From contig NC_057823.1 in the NCBI RefSeq assembly GCF_910594005.1, positions 101,666,015 through 101,730,014 of the forward strand: a stretch of 64,000 nucleotides of DNA, written 5' to 3'. The notes beneath the pieces are model-generated. The model was given only the letters and a program-made list of their open reading frames with translations. It was not told the origin of the DNA and searched no databases. The position numbers and the translations under genes are program-made. Below are positions 1 through 10,003 of this stretch, piece by piece. Source of the DNA: Cervus elaphus (Eukaryota; Chordata; Mammalia; Artiodactyla; Cervidae). The stretch's first letter is position 1; every line of letters begins with the position of its first letter.

Positions 1-303
1 AACAAAATGGATTTTCCTAAGGCGATTCATCAGTAGTGATGAAAGAAATAAATTGCAGCAATGGAAGTTATACATTTAGGTGAATAACATTTGTATTAGT
101 TGATGAATCACATGATTCTACCAATATGGAATTTCAATAATTCAAATGAATGGCATTAATCAAAAGACATTCTTAATGTGAACTAATGAAATAATAGCTT
201 ATTATTTTATTGGTACTACTACATTTCATTTATTTCCCAAATTCTCTTTACTTCACTTATAGAAGTATGTAATATCTGGTTGAAGTGGAGGTTAATCTAA
301 TAC
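1..303. other. unique AT-rich sequence, no feature seen
   Basis: I see no coding frame, repeat family or RNA structure that I can support here. Confidence 0.5.
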
Positions 304-500
304 TGCCTGCCTTGGTTCAAAACCTGACTCTTGTTACTTTGAGCTGTGAGTTTAAGCCAGTAATTTAATCTGTGCCTCAGTTATTTTATCTGGATAATGG
401 ATTGATTAATAGTATCTTCCTCATAAAATTGTTGTACAGATTAGATGGGTAAAGGAGAAAAAGTTAAAGAAATACTGGCATATGTAACTTAAAACACTTT
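304..500 (-). repeat. MIR SINE remnant
   Basis: The order of motifs matches a reverse-complement MIR: a leading segment with cctcagttattttatctg, then ggataatgg, a run of agtatcttcctcataaaattgttgt, and a degraded tail. It is old and diverged, with no target duplication left. The family call comes from the pattern of conserved blocks, not from an alignment score. Confidence 0.65.
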
Positions 501-1380
501 GGGGTTATTCCTTAATGTCTTTTTCTTTAAGACATTATTTGGTACTTGAAATGGAGAGTGTTTATCAAATTATCACCTAGAATAAAAAAAGTGAATTGTA
601 TGAGAAATTTCTCTCTTTAATCCAGTTAGTTTATTGTGGTTAAATGGCGGGGTTAGTGAAGTAGAAGGGTGGCCCACACTACTTGATTCTTCAACAATTT
701 ATTCTTCATACTAAGGTTTATGAAAACTATATGTAACTATTCTGCTTCTTTTGTTGTGACCATGCAGCCTTTCTTTTAGGTTGAGCAAGGATTTATAGTA
801 TCATTTGATTCATACTGTGTGCAGTTGGCAGAGATCATTCTCCTTGTTTTTCTAAGCCTTTCTGCTGGCTTGTATGCTTAGTTGCTTAGTCAGGTCCAAC
901 TAGAGAAGTTGAATGACTTCCCTAAGGCCACAGAACTAGTCTTAGTGGCAACATGTATAGAATTAGTTTCATATTTAATTTTATAATTATTTGATAACAT
1001 TTTCCAGTTATCAAAGTATTAAATAAGGCATATTTTTTCAGAAAAAGATACTTAAAGCAGAATTAATGTCTGGATCATGTAAGACTTCAGGTATTATAAA
1101 ATAACCAATAAAATAAGAGTGGTGTTAACAGTTGCTTTTGGTTTATACTATTTGGGAGAAATCCTTGGAATCAGATATTCATAATTGTAGAAGGAGAAAA
1201 TAAAATTTTGTTAAAACATTTTCTCAACTGACACATTGTTTTAAAATGTCAAAATATTCAGTATTTAGTATACATGTTAAAATTAGAATATCTCTGAAAT
1301 ATATATTAAGAAAAAATATATTGATAAATCTGTTGGCAATTTTTAGAAACATGGATAACGTAATAACTCTATTCTTTGTT
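501..1380. other. unique AT-rich sequence
   Basis: No gene is seen. At 875-902 there is a short match to the end of a Bov-A SINE (gcttagttgcttagtc), directly followed at 903-950 by a MIR-like block; both are too short to call firmly. Confidence 0.45.
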
Positions 1381-1389
1381 AAGTATTCT

Positions 1390-1604
1390 GCATATGTGTG
1401 TGTGCAGTTATTTCCAACTCGTTGTGACCTCATGGACTGTAGCCCGCTAGGCTCCCTGGGCTTTTCCAGGCAAGAATACCGGAGCAGGTTGCCATTTCCT
1501 ACTCCAGGGGATCTTCCTGATCCAGGGATGTGAAACCGCATCTCTTGGGTCTCCTCCTGCATGGGCAGGCAGATTCCTTACCACTGTGCCACCTGGGAAG
1601 CCCC
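1390..1604 (-). mobile_element. Bov-tA SINE (tRNA-Glu derived)
   Basis: Reverse-oriented full-length Bov-tA. The BovA part (catggactgtagccc, gcaagaataccggagc) is followed by the tRNA-like head that ends acctgggaagcccc. The direct repeat aagtattct lies at 1381-1389 and 1605-1613 and is the target-site duplication, which fixes both ends. The element is non-coding; the open frames over it are incidental. Confidence 0.92.
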
Positions 1605-1613
1605 AAGTATTCT

Positions 1614-1789
1614 ATACAAAGAGCCTTAAAATCATTCAGCACTGTGATAGCTTGAAAACTGAAAAGACATTTCAGATGTGACCTTTTAGCAATATTTAAA
1701 TGAACTTCAGAATTAAATATTTGCTTTCTTAGCCACTGGCTTTATTTATAATGGGAATCTGTTTGAGACCTGCACTGGCAGCTTTGCCC
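1614..1789. other. unique sequence
   Basis: No recognisable feature. Confidence 0.4.
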
Positions 1790-2140
1790 AGGTTATACTG
1801 TGGTACCAATCAACTCCTGAATTTCTGTGACTTACAACAGTGTGGGTGTATTTCTTGTTTATGTTCCATGTCTATTGCAGGTTGACATGTAACACATCCT
1901 CACATTATTGTAATACAACCTCACGTTGTTGGTGTTTCCGGTCTGGTCAGAGAGAAAGGAAAGCTTGGTGAAACCACACCACGCCATTCAGGTTTCTGCT
2001 TGACAATGGCCCAAGTTCCTTGGGCTTACTTTGGATTGACCAAAGCAAGTTCCGTGGTCAAGCCTGAGATTGTGGTGGCAGGAATTGTATTTCTTATGTA
2101 AGTAGAGTCATTACAGAGGGAACGTATAAGGAGGAGTGAA
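1790..2140 (+). repeat. ancient mammalian interspersed repeat, family unresolved
   Basis: The block around 2030-2060 (attgaccaaagcaagttcc, then gtcaagcctgag) resembles a recurring mammal-wide repeat that I recognise only by pattern and cannot name with certainty. It is not coding. Confidence 0.35.
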
Positions 2141-2763
2141 TGTTTTGAATAAATAATACCATCTACCACAGAAACCATTGAATTTCTGATGTGTGGACTC
2201 TCCTCTAGGTCAATACTACGATTTTTTTAATGGATAGTACTTGTCTCTAAAATTGTATTTCACGGACAACATCCATCCACATCTTTCAGTTTTTCAGTGT
2301 TCAAATTTTTCTCCTGTGTCAAAAATTTCCAAGAATTTTCTTTGGACTTGTTGGAGTCAAGGCTTTTGGCTTCAAGAAAGAGAATCACATAGCAAAGTAG
2401 TCAAAGGTCCCTTTGTGAAGGGGGTTGTATGGATATGGGAGAGGTCGTGGAAGGAAGTACTGCTGGGCTCATGGACTAGAAGGCTGCCAGGCTTCACTCC
2501 CTGTCTCTCCTTCTGTGTTTGCTTCTTTATTTTTTTTTTGAAAAAAAAAATTGTACTTGTCTTTTCTTGTTTTCTCTTTGCATGTGGGCATTTCTTTCTG
2601 CTTTTCAATGCATTTTGTTCCCAATGGCAGCCCATAACCGTTAAATTTGTATGTTGCCACTTTACAAAAATATCAGATACTGAACCATCCTTTCTTAACT
2701 TCAAGAAGAGAGAAGCACTGTCCTATAGACTATGACCTTCTGGGATCAAGGATTTTAAAATTC
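2141..2763. other. unique sequence with T/A homopolymer runs
   Basis: A T run followed by an A run lies near 2528-2550. A 164-codon plus-strand frame spans 2241-2735, but it shows no family resemblance, runs through the homopolymer and overlaps a 110-codon frame on the other strand; I regard it as chance. Confidence 0.5.
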
Positions 2764-2776
2764 TATGGATGAGGGA

Positions 2777-2985
2777 GGGCTTCCCAGGTGACACAGTGTT
2801 GAAGAATCTACCTGCCACTGCAGGAAATGCAAGAGTTGCAGGTTCGATCCCTGGGTTGGGAAGATCCCTTGGAGGAGAAAATGGCAACCCACTCCAGTAT
2901 TCTTGCCTGGAAAATTCCATGGATAAAGGAGCCTGGTGGGTTACAGTCCATGGGGTTGCAAAGAGTTGGACATGACTGAACACAT
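2777..2985 (+). mobile_element. Bov-tA SINE
   Basis: Forward Bov-tA: tRNA-like head (gggcttcccaggtgac, ggttcgatccctggg as box-B-like element), then the BovA body ending at gttggacatgactgaac. An imperfect duplication, tatggatgagg at 2764-2774 and tatggataagg at 3023-3033 (10 of 11), encloses the SINE and its CA-rich tail. Confidence 0.92.
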
Positions 2986-3022
2986 ACACACACAGACACA
3001 CACACACAGACACACACACACA
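2986..3022 (+). repeat. (CA)n microsatellite at SINE 3' end
   Basis: About 37 bp of (CA)n interrupted by gaca units. It sits between the SINE body and the downstream target duplication, so it grew from the SINE tail rather than pre-existing at the site. Confidence 0.85.
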
Positions 3023-3033
3023 TATGGATAAGG

Positions 3034-3582
3034 AAAGTGAGTGGGGAAATCCATAAAGAGTTCAGCAGACAATCCAAAGCTGTTTATTATGCAGATGTTA
3101 GATTTCTTGGTAAAATATAAGCAGCTTTAAAATGATTTTTTTGTAGTTTTAATAATAAAATTCTCATGCACATATTTTGAAAAAGGTCTTGGTTCTGTTT
3201 TTTTAATATTTGATAGATGTGGAAAATGGAAGGATACTGATAAAGCTTTAAGGTAACAGTTTTAAAGCTGTTAAATTTTGAAAGGAAAAAGTATTGAGTA
3301 TACGCATGTTCTTTTATGCATTTTGCTCCTGTTTTACCCAAGAGGGAGGATTAGGTCACCGCTCCAACTGTGCAACTGGCCAGCTCCCATAAGACCAAGG
3401 TCGCTGTAAATCATGTTCCTCCAGAATGAGGAAAAACGAAAGCCTCAGTATTATTTCAGCCTTTCTCAGACTTTAAAATACATATTAAATTTGTCAAATA
3501 CAAGCTCAGTGTTCTCTTAAATTCCTTGAAATTTAGCTGTACTGGTAAAACAGATCCAAAGTATCAATGCATTATATTTTTT
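3034..3582. other. unique sequence
   Basis: No feature seen; the 84-codon minus frame here has no recognisable content. Confidence 0.45.
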
Positions 3583-3700
3583 CTCCAACTTTTTATTTAG
3601 AAACTTTATAAACATCAGAAAGAAAGGATAGAAAAATGATATTCTGTATATCCTTCAACTAGATTCACTGATTTTTGTGTATACCTTGTACATATATGCT
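3583..3700 (-). repeat. possible ancient L1 3' fragment
   Basis: The segment (tttatttagaaactttataaac, then atatccttcaactagattcac) resembles the reverse of an old L1 3' region. It is highly diverged and low confidence. Confidence 0.35.
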
Positions 3701-3847
3701 TATTTCTCATTTTTTCGACTTGTTTGCTCAGTGAAAAGAAAATCACTTAATTCTTTCTGAAAAAGCTTTAATACTTTCAGTTTTTTGGTGCTGAATTCCC
3801 TCTTTTTTTGTCACATAATTAATGCTCTTGTGAAAATATACTGGCAA

Positions 3848-3962
3848 ATGATTACTAGACTTATGGTGATTAGTTTGTGGTGTATATAAATGTCAAATCA
3901 CTGTGTTGTAAACCTGAAACCGATATTATATTGTATGACAACTATACTTCAATAAAAAATTT
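3848..3962 (+). mobile_element. L1 3'-terminal fragment
   Basis: The terminal blocks cactgtgttgtaaacctg, ttgtatgacaactatac and ttcaataaaaaat are characteristic of a laurasiatherian L1 3' end, followed by an A-rich tail. It is 5'-truncated and has no ORF. It is the only L1 in the window confidently placed on the plus strand. Confidence 0.72.
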
Positions 3963-5150
3963 AAAATCAAATATACCTCAATCAAATGCGACTAATGAAA
4001 AAGATTCAAGGGTCTTTTCAGTCATATACAATGCTGCTCTTTCATAGTAAGCGGCTTATTACAATGTAGATATAACTTTTGTTAGAAAAACTTTATCAGT
4101 GGCTTGCACACAAATTGTATTTAAAATCCTTCCATGTTTGCTTTCCAGACCAATTTGTCCATGCTATTCCATTTATTTTTATTTCAATTTATATTTGCTG
4201 GAAAATGATTTAGAATCAACAGCAGGTGGCAGTACTAGCAAAGGTTGTGACTTTTCATGTACGATCAGCTTGAACTGGAGTGTATGTACCTTTCAAATCT
4301 ACATGAATAATACAATTAGTAAGGAATCTTTATGCAGAGACTTAAATTTATTGCCAATTTTTATTTCAAGTATTATTTTAAGCATCAGTTGAAAATTGTA
4401 AGATGAATATGTTTAAAAATACTCATTTAGAGACTAAATTTTGTTTTAATTGTGGAACGAAATAAGTCCAAAAAATGAGCTTATTTTTTACTTGATTTTT
4501 TGCTTATAGAACCAAGAGAAGAAAAAAAAAAAACAAACAGAATACTTACAATAGAAAGATTAGGTTGTTTGAATACTGTAAAGTTTTCAGGACAAATGTC
4601 ACAACAACATCATTTATTTCCACTGAAGAAAAGGTAGTTATTTTGAAATTTTGTGGCAAACTTCAAGAAAGATTTTATAAAGCTGAAGTACTCTGGTTCA
4701 ACAGGGTAACACATTTTAGAAAGCTCAAATTGCTTTGGGCATTTGTGGAAATAATTTAAAATATCCTCTTTAGTTACAGTTTGTTTCATAGACCATGATT
4801 TTGTTGCATTTCTCTTCTTTCATTTTAAAGAAAAGGAACCTGGAATAGAAAATAATTTTTGTTTTCATTGAGGTATTGTTTGGTTTTTCTCAGTTTTTGT
4901 GTCGTATTACCAGAACAACAAAGACTTTTAAGGGTGACATATCAAAAACTGTTAATTCTTTCTTAGATTTTAAAAGATTGATAACATGTGTTTGAGTAAC
5001 TTACATATTGCTTATTTAAACATTCATATCTTTACATGTCTGTATGTCATCTAGACATTAACAGCAATTTAGTTAATTTCTATTGTTAATCTAATTTAAT
5101 TTAGAACACTCAAAATTAGAATAGAATTGAGAAATCATACAGTTGAATGG
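3963..5150. other. unique AT-rich sequence
   Basis: No feature seen. Short frames at 4099-4392 and 4565-4759 look random. Confidence 0.5.
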
Positions 5151-5250
5151 GGTTATTGCTCAGATGAGGAAACCGATGCCCCAGAGGGATTTCGCTGGAG
5201 GAGACTTAATGGCGTGCAAAGAGCTGTTACGTGGTTCTTGCTTCTTAGGC
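5151..5250 (+). repeat. MIR remnant (weak)
   Basis: The block ttgctcagatgaggaaaccg followed by ccccagaggg matches the most conserved part of MIR. Only about 100 bp can be followed. Confidence 0.4.
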
Positions 5251-5439
5251 AGATACAGAAATGACTCAGTTCAAACTATTAGGCTGGCTCTGCTTTTTCT
5301 GTAAACTGGCTCTAACAGTGCGTAGCTGTCTTTAACTTCGTTTGAAACAGTTTTGTTAGATTATAGTACGACAGCTGTCATATCAGTGTGCATTAAAAAA
5401 TTCTATCAAAACTGATGGACTTTTCTGTAGCCATTTTTA

Positions 5440-6812
5440 ATATTGAAGGTGGAAGGAAAAAAGCAACATTTTTGGCATATTATGCTTTCTTGTTTCAAGA
5501 AAGGTAAAAACGCAACTGAAACAAAAAAAGGATTAGTACAGTGTGTGGAGGTGTGCTGTGACCGATCGAAACTGTCAAAAATGGTTTTTGAAGTTTTGTA
5601 CTAAAGATTTCTCTCTGGATGATGGTCCATGGTTGGGCAGACCTGTTGAAGTTGACAGAAATCATATTGCGACTTTGAGAAGAATCAGTGTCAATACCAC
5701 ATGAGAGAGAGTCGACACACATGAAATATCCACATCGAACGCTGAGTACCATTTGCACCAGCTTGGTTATGGTCGTCACTTGATGTTTGGGTTCCACACA
5801 AGTTAAGTGGAAAAACCTTCTGGACTATTTCCTCCTGTGGTTCTCTACTTCAGCATAACAGAAACATTCCATTTTTAATTGGTCAATTATTATTTTTTAA
5901 ATTGGTTTATTAGTTTTTGGTTGCGCTGGGTCCTCCTTCCTGTGTGCGGGCTTTCTCTGCTTGCCCCGAGTGGGACCTCCCCTTCTTGCAGAGCTCAGGC
6001 TTCTCACTGAGGCGGCTTCTCCTCATGCAGAGCAGAGGCCCTAGGTGTCAGGCTTCAGAAGTTGCAGCTCCTTAGTAGTTGTGGCTCTCAGGCTCAGTAG
6101 TTGGGGGGCAGAGACTTAGTTGCTCCACGGCATGTAGGATCTTCCCGATCCAGGGATCGAATCCATGTCCCCTGCATGGGTAGGTGGATTCTTATCCATT
6201 GTATCACCAGGGAGGTTCAAAAACATCCCGTTTTAAAACAAAGTGAGATGGGTAATGAAAAGTGGATCCTGTACAATAGTGCAGAACAGAAGAGATCATG
6301 GGACCAGTGAAATGACCGCCACCAACCACACCAAAGGCCAGCCTGTGGTGGGATTGGAAGGGAGTTCTCTATTATGAGCTCCTTCTGAAAAATGGAATGG
6401 TTAATTCCAACAAGTACTGCTCCCAGTTAGACCAACTGAAGGCATTACTCAAAAAAGACATCTGGAAGTAGCCAGCAGAAAACACGTCATCTTCCATAAG
6501 GATAGTGCAGGACCATGTTTTCTTTGGTGACCAGGCGAAAACTCTTACAACTTGACTGGGAAGTTCTGATTTATGTGCCATATTCAGCAGACATTGCACC
6601 TTTAGATTTCCATTTGTTTCAGTCTTTATAAAATTCTCTTAATGAAAGAAAAACATTTCAATTCCTTGGAAGACTGTAAAAGGTACCTGGAACAGTTCTG
6701 TACTCAAGATAAAAAAGTTTGGGGCAGATGGAATTAACAGGTTGCCTGAAAAATGGCAGAAGGTAGTGGAACAAAACGTGAATACTTATAAAATCCTTGG
6801 TAAAAATGAAAA
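5440..6812 (+). pseudogene. mariner transposase pseudogene
   Basis: Mariner transposases cut and paste their element with a DD34D catalytic triad. Here the N-terminal DNA-binding half starts near 5440 and the WVPHKL-like motif lies at 5787-5804. The SINE interrupts the gene just before the first catalytic motif. On the far side, the position normally held by the first Asp reads Asn (codon aat at 6254-6256, in a G-N-E-K-W context). The second Asp survives in an HKDSAGP context near 6500 and the third in SADIAPLDF near 6590. A stop codon follows at 6307-6309, and a further deletion lies near 6340. The C-terminal PEKWQKVVEQN motif is at 6745-6777. The gene cannot make active enzyme. Confidence 0.8.
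5875..6219 (-). mobile_element. CHR-2-type tRNA SINE inside the mariner
   Basis: Reverse-oriented cetartiodactyl SINE: the right end caccagggaggtt is the head, preceded by gatccagggatcgaatccatg (box-B-like), then a GC-rich body (gctttctctgcttgcc, tagttgctccacggc). The flanks aaacattccattttt (from 5862) and aaacatcccgtttta (from 6220) are an imperfect target duplication and both belong to the mariner, showing that the SINE landed in an existing transposon. Confidence 0.85.
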
Positions 6813-6866
6813 GTTGATCTTTTATTTGTACTTAAAAACCAAAGGAACTTTTTGGTCAACCCAGTA

Positions 6867-7074
6867 TTATTTTGATCACTTACGTTCTCCAGATTCCTGT
6901 GTATCTCTTTTTTTGGAGGGTCGTGTGTGTGTGTGTATGAATGAGAGAGAAAGAGAGAGAGAGATTGATTCTCTAGGTTTATATTTTATTGTGATTCACT
7001 AGGTCTGTGTTGTTGTTGTGTTTTTTAGTTCTACCAGTTTACTGCTACCAACCCATCTCCCTCCACCTTCATGC
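6867..7074. repeat. (GT)n and (GA)n simple repeats
   Basis: Between about 6922 and 6965 a short (GT)n run is followed by atgaat and a (GA)n/(GAAA) run. The rest of the interval is unique. Confidence 0.75.
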
Positions 7075-7178
7075 ATGTGTGCTCAGTCATGTAACCCAGG
7101 GACTTCAGCCTGCCAGGCTCCTCTGTCCATGGAATTTTCCAGGCAAGAATACTGGAGTGGGTTGCCATTTCCTTCTCC
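7075..7178 (-). mobile_element. BovA SINE fragment
   Basis: Contains gccaggctcctctgtccatgg and gcaagaatactggagtggg in reverse orientation and stops at ccttctcc, so the tRNA-like head is missing (5' truncation). No clear target duplication was found. Confidence 0.85.
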
Positions 7179-8410
7179 ATTTTATCATGATTTTAACAGG
7201 TACCCTATCCCCTCCAGGAAGCACTTATTTTAGCCACTTAATTAACTGAGTAGTTGACTTCATGCCCCCATTTGCCTGATGTGTAATTAAAATTAAATGA
7301 GTCTTCCTGAACTTTAGTTTTGGTGCTTTTTGAGCTATGCCCTGTGTGGTGACAGCTATTATTATCATTACATTTTAAGAAAGATAAGGAGAAAAAAATA
7401 GCAAAATACTTAATTTGCATTAAGATAAAGAGTAAGTCTTCAGGAGATTTGAGTAGACAAATCTACAAAAAGAGTCAGGCATAATCACTTGTTTCTCAAG
7501 GAACAGCTTTTTTTCATGAAAAGAAAATAGAAACAAACTTAAAAATTTTCTTCTACCATTATATTAGGATTATGAAATGAGGTGGAAACATTCTAGACAT
7601 TAAATGTGGGATAATTCATTTTGAAATGGAAACACATTGCCTGTTCTCAATAAAATATCAGTGATTTATTGAAGTTATTAATTCAAATATATAATTTTTT
7701 GTACTCTTGAAATTTCTTTATGATTATGTTCTTAAGCATTACTCCTTTAAAAGCTAGTGTTTACATACAATAGCTTTTTTTTTTTTAAGATTAGGCAGAT
7801 CGTTGTTTCTTGAAAATTCTTAGGTCAAGTGAAAGTGCCTTAAAAATGAAAGTTTATCAAGTTTGGCCGGTGGTAATTTATATTTTAAATTACAGCACAG
7901 TTCATTCCAAATCAATTTAATGAATTGATTTGTAAGTGTTTCAGGCAGGTCTGCTTTCTTTGGATTTTTGTCTACTGAATGTGCACTGCAGTTAAAGCGT
8001 CTTTTTTATGCATAATTAGTCTGTGTTCTAGGCGTTTCATTGAGTTTAAACTGAGCTTAAAAGGCAGAAATGTATGTTAAGGGAAAATTATGCACATCCA
8101 TTATTCTTAGTCTTATAAATATTGAAGCTTTTTCCCTCTGCCCTTTTGGTGGGAGGTAGAAGAGACAATAAAGCTGAATGCCTGGTACTTTAGTCCCCAT
8201 TTCTTAGGATATTTTATTTCTGGATAAAACTTGAACTTAGTGCCCTCAGATGCCTATTTGTCTGAGTACACAGTAAAATCCTTTATTTTTATAGCTATAG
8301 TTTTATTTTAATTCTAGTATATAAAAAGAGTACCAAGTTTAAATTTTGAGAAGTCTGGAAATGTTTTGAATAAGTATATAAGTGGAAAGAGCTGTACGGA
8401 AAGATCAGTA
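7179..8410. other. unique AT-rich sequence
   Basis: No feature seen apart from a T run near 7777-7787. Confidence 0.5.
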
Positions 8411-8630
8411 CTCATCAAACTAACATTTGATGAATACGTATTACAGCCTTCTGTGTGCCAAGCACTGGGTTAGTCACTTTATAGGCATCCTTTTCAGTTT
8501 CCCAGCAATCCTGCCAGGTGTTTTTGTCCTTATTTACATATAAGGAAACTGCAAAATTAGCTGATTGAGCCTAGGATTAAAACATAGTTCTCCATAATTA
8601 TGTTTTAGACTCTAAAAGCATCATGTTGCT
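8411..8630 (+). repeat. MIR SINE
   Basis: Forward MIR blocks in order: ctaacatttgatgaat, tgtgtgccaagcactggg, tcactttataggc, then tatttacatataaggaaact. This is an old copy with no flanking duplication. Confidence 0.7.
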
Positions 8631-8680
8631 TTAGCACCTCCTAGTTTTTAGGGACTGAGGGTGTAAAAATGAGTCAAGTG

Positions 8681-8799
8681 AATTTTCTGGTGGTCCAGTG
8701 GTTGGGACTCTGTGCTTTTCACTGCTGAGGGCCCTAGTTCAGTCCCTGCTCAGGGAACTAGGATCCCACAAGCCACAGCCAAAAAAAAGAAAAAAAGTG
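8681..8799 (+). mobile_element. CHR-1-type tRNA-derived SINE
   Basis: A short tRNA-like SINE: ttctggtggtccagtgg (box-A side), agttcagtccctgctc (box-B side), then an A-rich tail (8781-8796). It lacks the BovA body. Flanking aatgagtcaagt and aatgaagtcagt are a candidate but imperfect target duplication. Confidence 0.65.
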
Positions 8800-8870
8800 A
8801 ATGAAGTCAGTTCCTGTCTTCAAGGAATTCAAATGGTGGTCAGTTGGGAGAGAGTCAAATATTTTATATT

Positions 8871-9146
8871 GCTGCTGCTACTGCTAAGTCACTTTAGTCG
8901 TGTCCGACTCTGTGCGACCCCATAGACAGCAGCCCACCAGGCTCCCCCGTCCCTGGGATTCTCCAGGCAAGAACACTGGAGTGGGCTGCCATTTCCTTCT
9001 CCAATGCATGAAAGTGAAAGGTGAAAGTGAAGTCGCTCAGTCGTGTCCGACTCTTAGCGACCCCATGGACTGCAGCCCACCAGGCTCCTCTGTCCATGGG
9101 ATTTTCCAGGCAAGAGTACTGGAGTGGGGTGCCATTGCTTTCTCCG
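8871..9146 (-). mobile_element. BovA2 SINE (dimeric BovA)
   Basis: Two BovA units in tandem (each with cgaccccat, gtccgactct, and aacactggagtggg or gagtactggagtggg), joined by ccaatgcatgaaagtg. The exact 12-bp duplication atattttatatt lies at 8859-8870 and 9147-9158 and fixes the ends. A gctgct run at the left is the tail. It looks intact and fairly young. Confidence 0.95.
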
Positions 9147-9213
9147 ATATTTTATATTATCATATGATAAATCCCAGTATATAATGATGTTCCACAATAA
9201 GATAATGAATTAT

Positions 9214-10003
9214 TTCTTTTTTTTATTGAAGTATTCTTGACTTACTATGTTATTAGTTTCTGTTGTACAGCAAAGCGATTCACTTCCTCATATAGAGTTT
9301 CTTTTGTATTTTTCCATTATAGGTTATAATGAACAGGGAACCCATGTGTTATACAGTAGAACCTTATTATTTATCTATTTTGTATATAGTAGTTTTCTTT
9401 TTCATGTATATTGGAAAATACTTATTTTTAGTTGAACAACACTGACCACATTTTCTTTTCCTGAGTATCACTTTGTCCACTAATGTTGAGTGCCTCCACA
9501 CAAAAGTTTAAGTTCAGCATGAACTTCTCCCCTGGTTTTTTTTTTTTTTTTGGTTTGTTTAGATACTCTTATTATTTTTAAAATTAATTTATTTTAATTG
9601 GAGGCTAATTAGTATATAGTAGTTTTTAATCTGTGAATTCCAAACTCCCAATTTATCCCTCCTCTCCTTTTCCCCTTTGGTAATCATGTTTGTTTTTTAT
9701 GTCTGTGGGTCTGTTTCACTCTTGTAAACAATTAATTTATTTTAGATTTGATATATGAGTGATATTTGTCATCCTCTCTCTGGCTGACTTCATCTGATGT
9801 GATGATCTCTAGGTCCACCCATATAGCCGTAAATGGTGTTGTTTTATTCTTTTTTGTGGCTGAGTAATATTCTGTTGTGTATGTGTATCACATCTTCTTT
9901 ATCCATTCATCAGATGCACATTTAGGTTGCTTTCCTGTCTTGGTCATTGTAAATAGTACTGGTATGAACATTGAGGTGTAGGTATCTTTTTGATTTAGAG
10001 CTT
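9214..10003 (-). mobile_element. L1 3' end with nested insertion
   Basis: Reverse-oriented L1 3' UTR and the extreme end of ORF2: T run at 9214-9224, then ctgttgtacagcaaagcgatt, tatacagtagaacc, and further right tggctgagtaatattctg and ccattcatcagatgc. The copy is split at 9396/9627 by an insert that carries a 15-bp target duplication. No intact ORF remains. Confidence 0.82.
9397..9611 (-). mobile_element. nested L1-type insert, possible 3' transduction
   Basis: The duplication gtatatagtagtttt lies at 9382-9396 and 9612-9626, in the host L1. On the minus strand the insert begins with about 23-26 bp of ruminant L1 3' terminus (aattagcctccaattaaaa), then A-rich DNA, a run of about 15 A (T on plus at 9538-9552), then about 140 bp of non-L1 sequence ending in a short A-rich stretch. 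This is the order expected for a severely truncated L1 with transduced 3' flank. Confidence 0.6.

Larger units (their letters stand above)
5278..6866 (+). mobile_element. mariner (Tc1/mariner) DNA transposon, inactive
   Basis: Left end tattaggctgg at 5278 and right end ggaactttttggtcaacccagta (last base 6866) are degraded mariner terminal repeats. Between them a mariner transposase reading can be followed in pieces on the plus strand. Without the CHR-2 SINE inserted near 5875-6219 the element is about 1.2-1.25 kb, close to the usual 1.3 kb of mariners. The left terminal repeat has lost roughly 17 bp. It belongs to the ruminant mariner type by resemblance. Confidence 0.85.

Noticed and set aside
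2241..2735. 164-codon plus-strand open frame
   Set aside because: It runs through a T/A homopolymer, gives a phenylalanine-rich random-looking protein, overlaps a long frame on the other strand and has no family motif.
2777..2985. tRNA-Glu gene
   Set aside because: The tRNA-like part is the head of a Bov-tA SINE with a BovA body and target duplication. The same holds for the other SINE heads.
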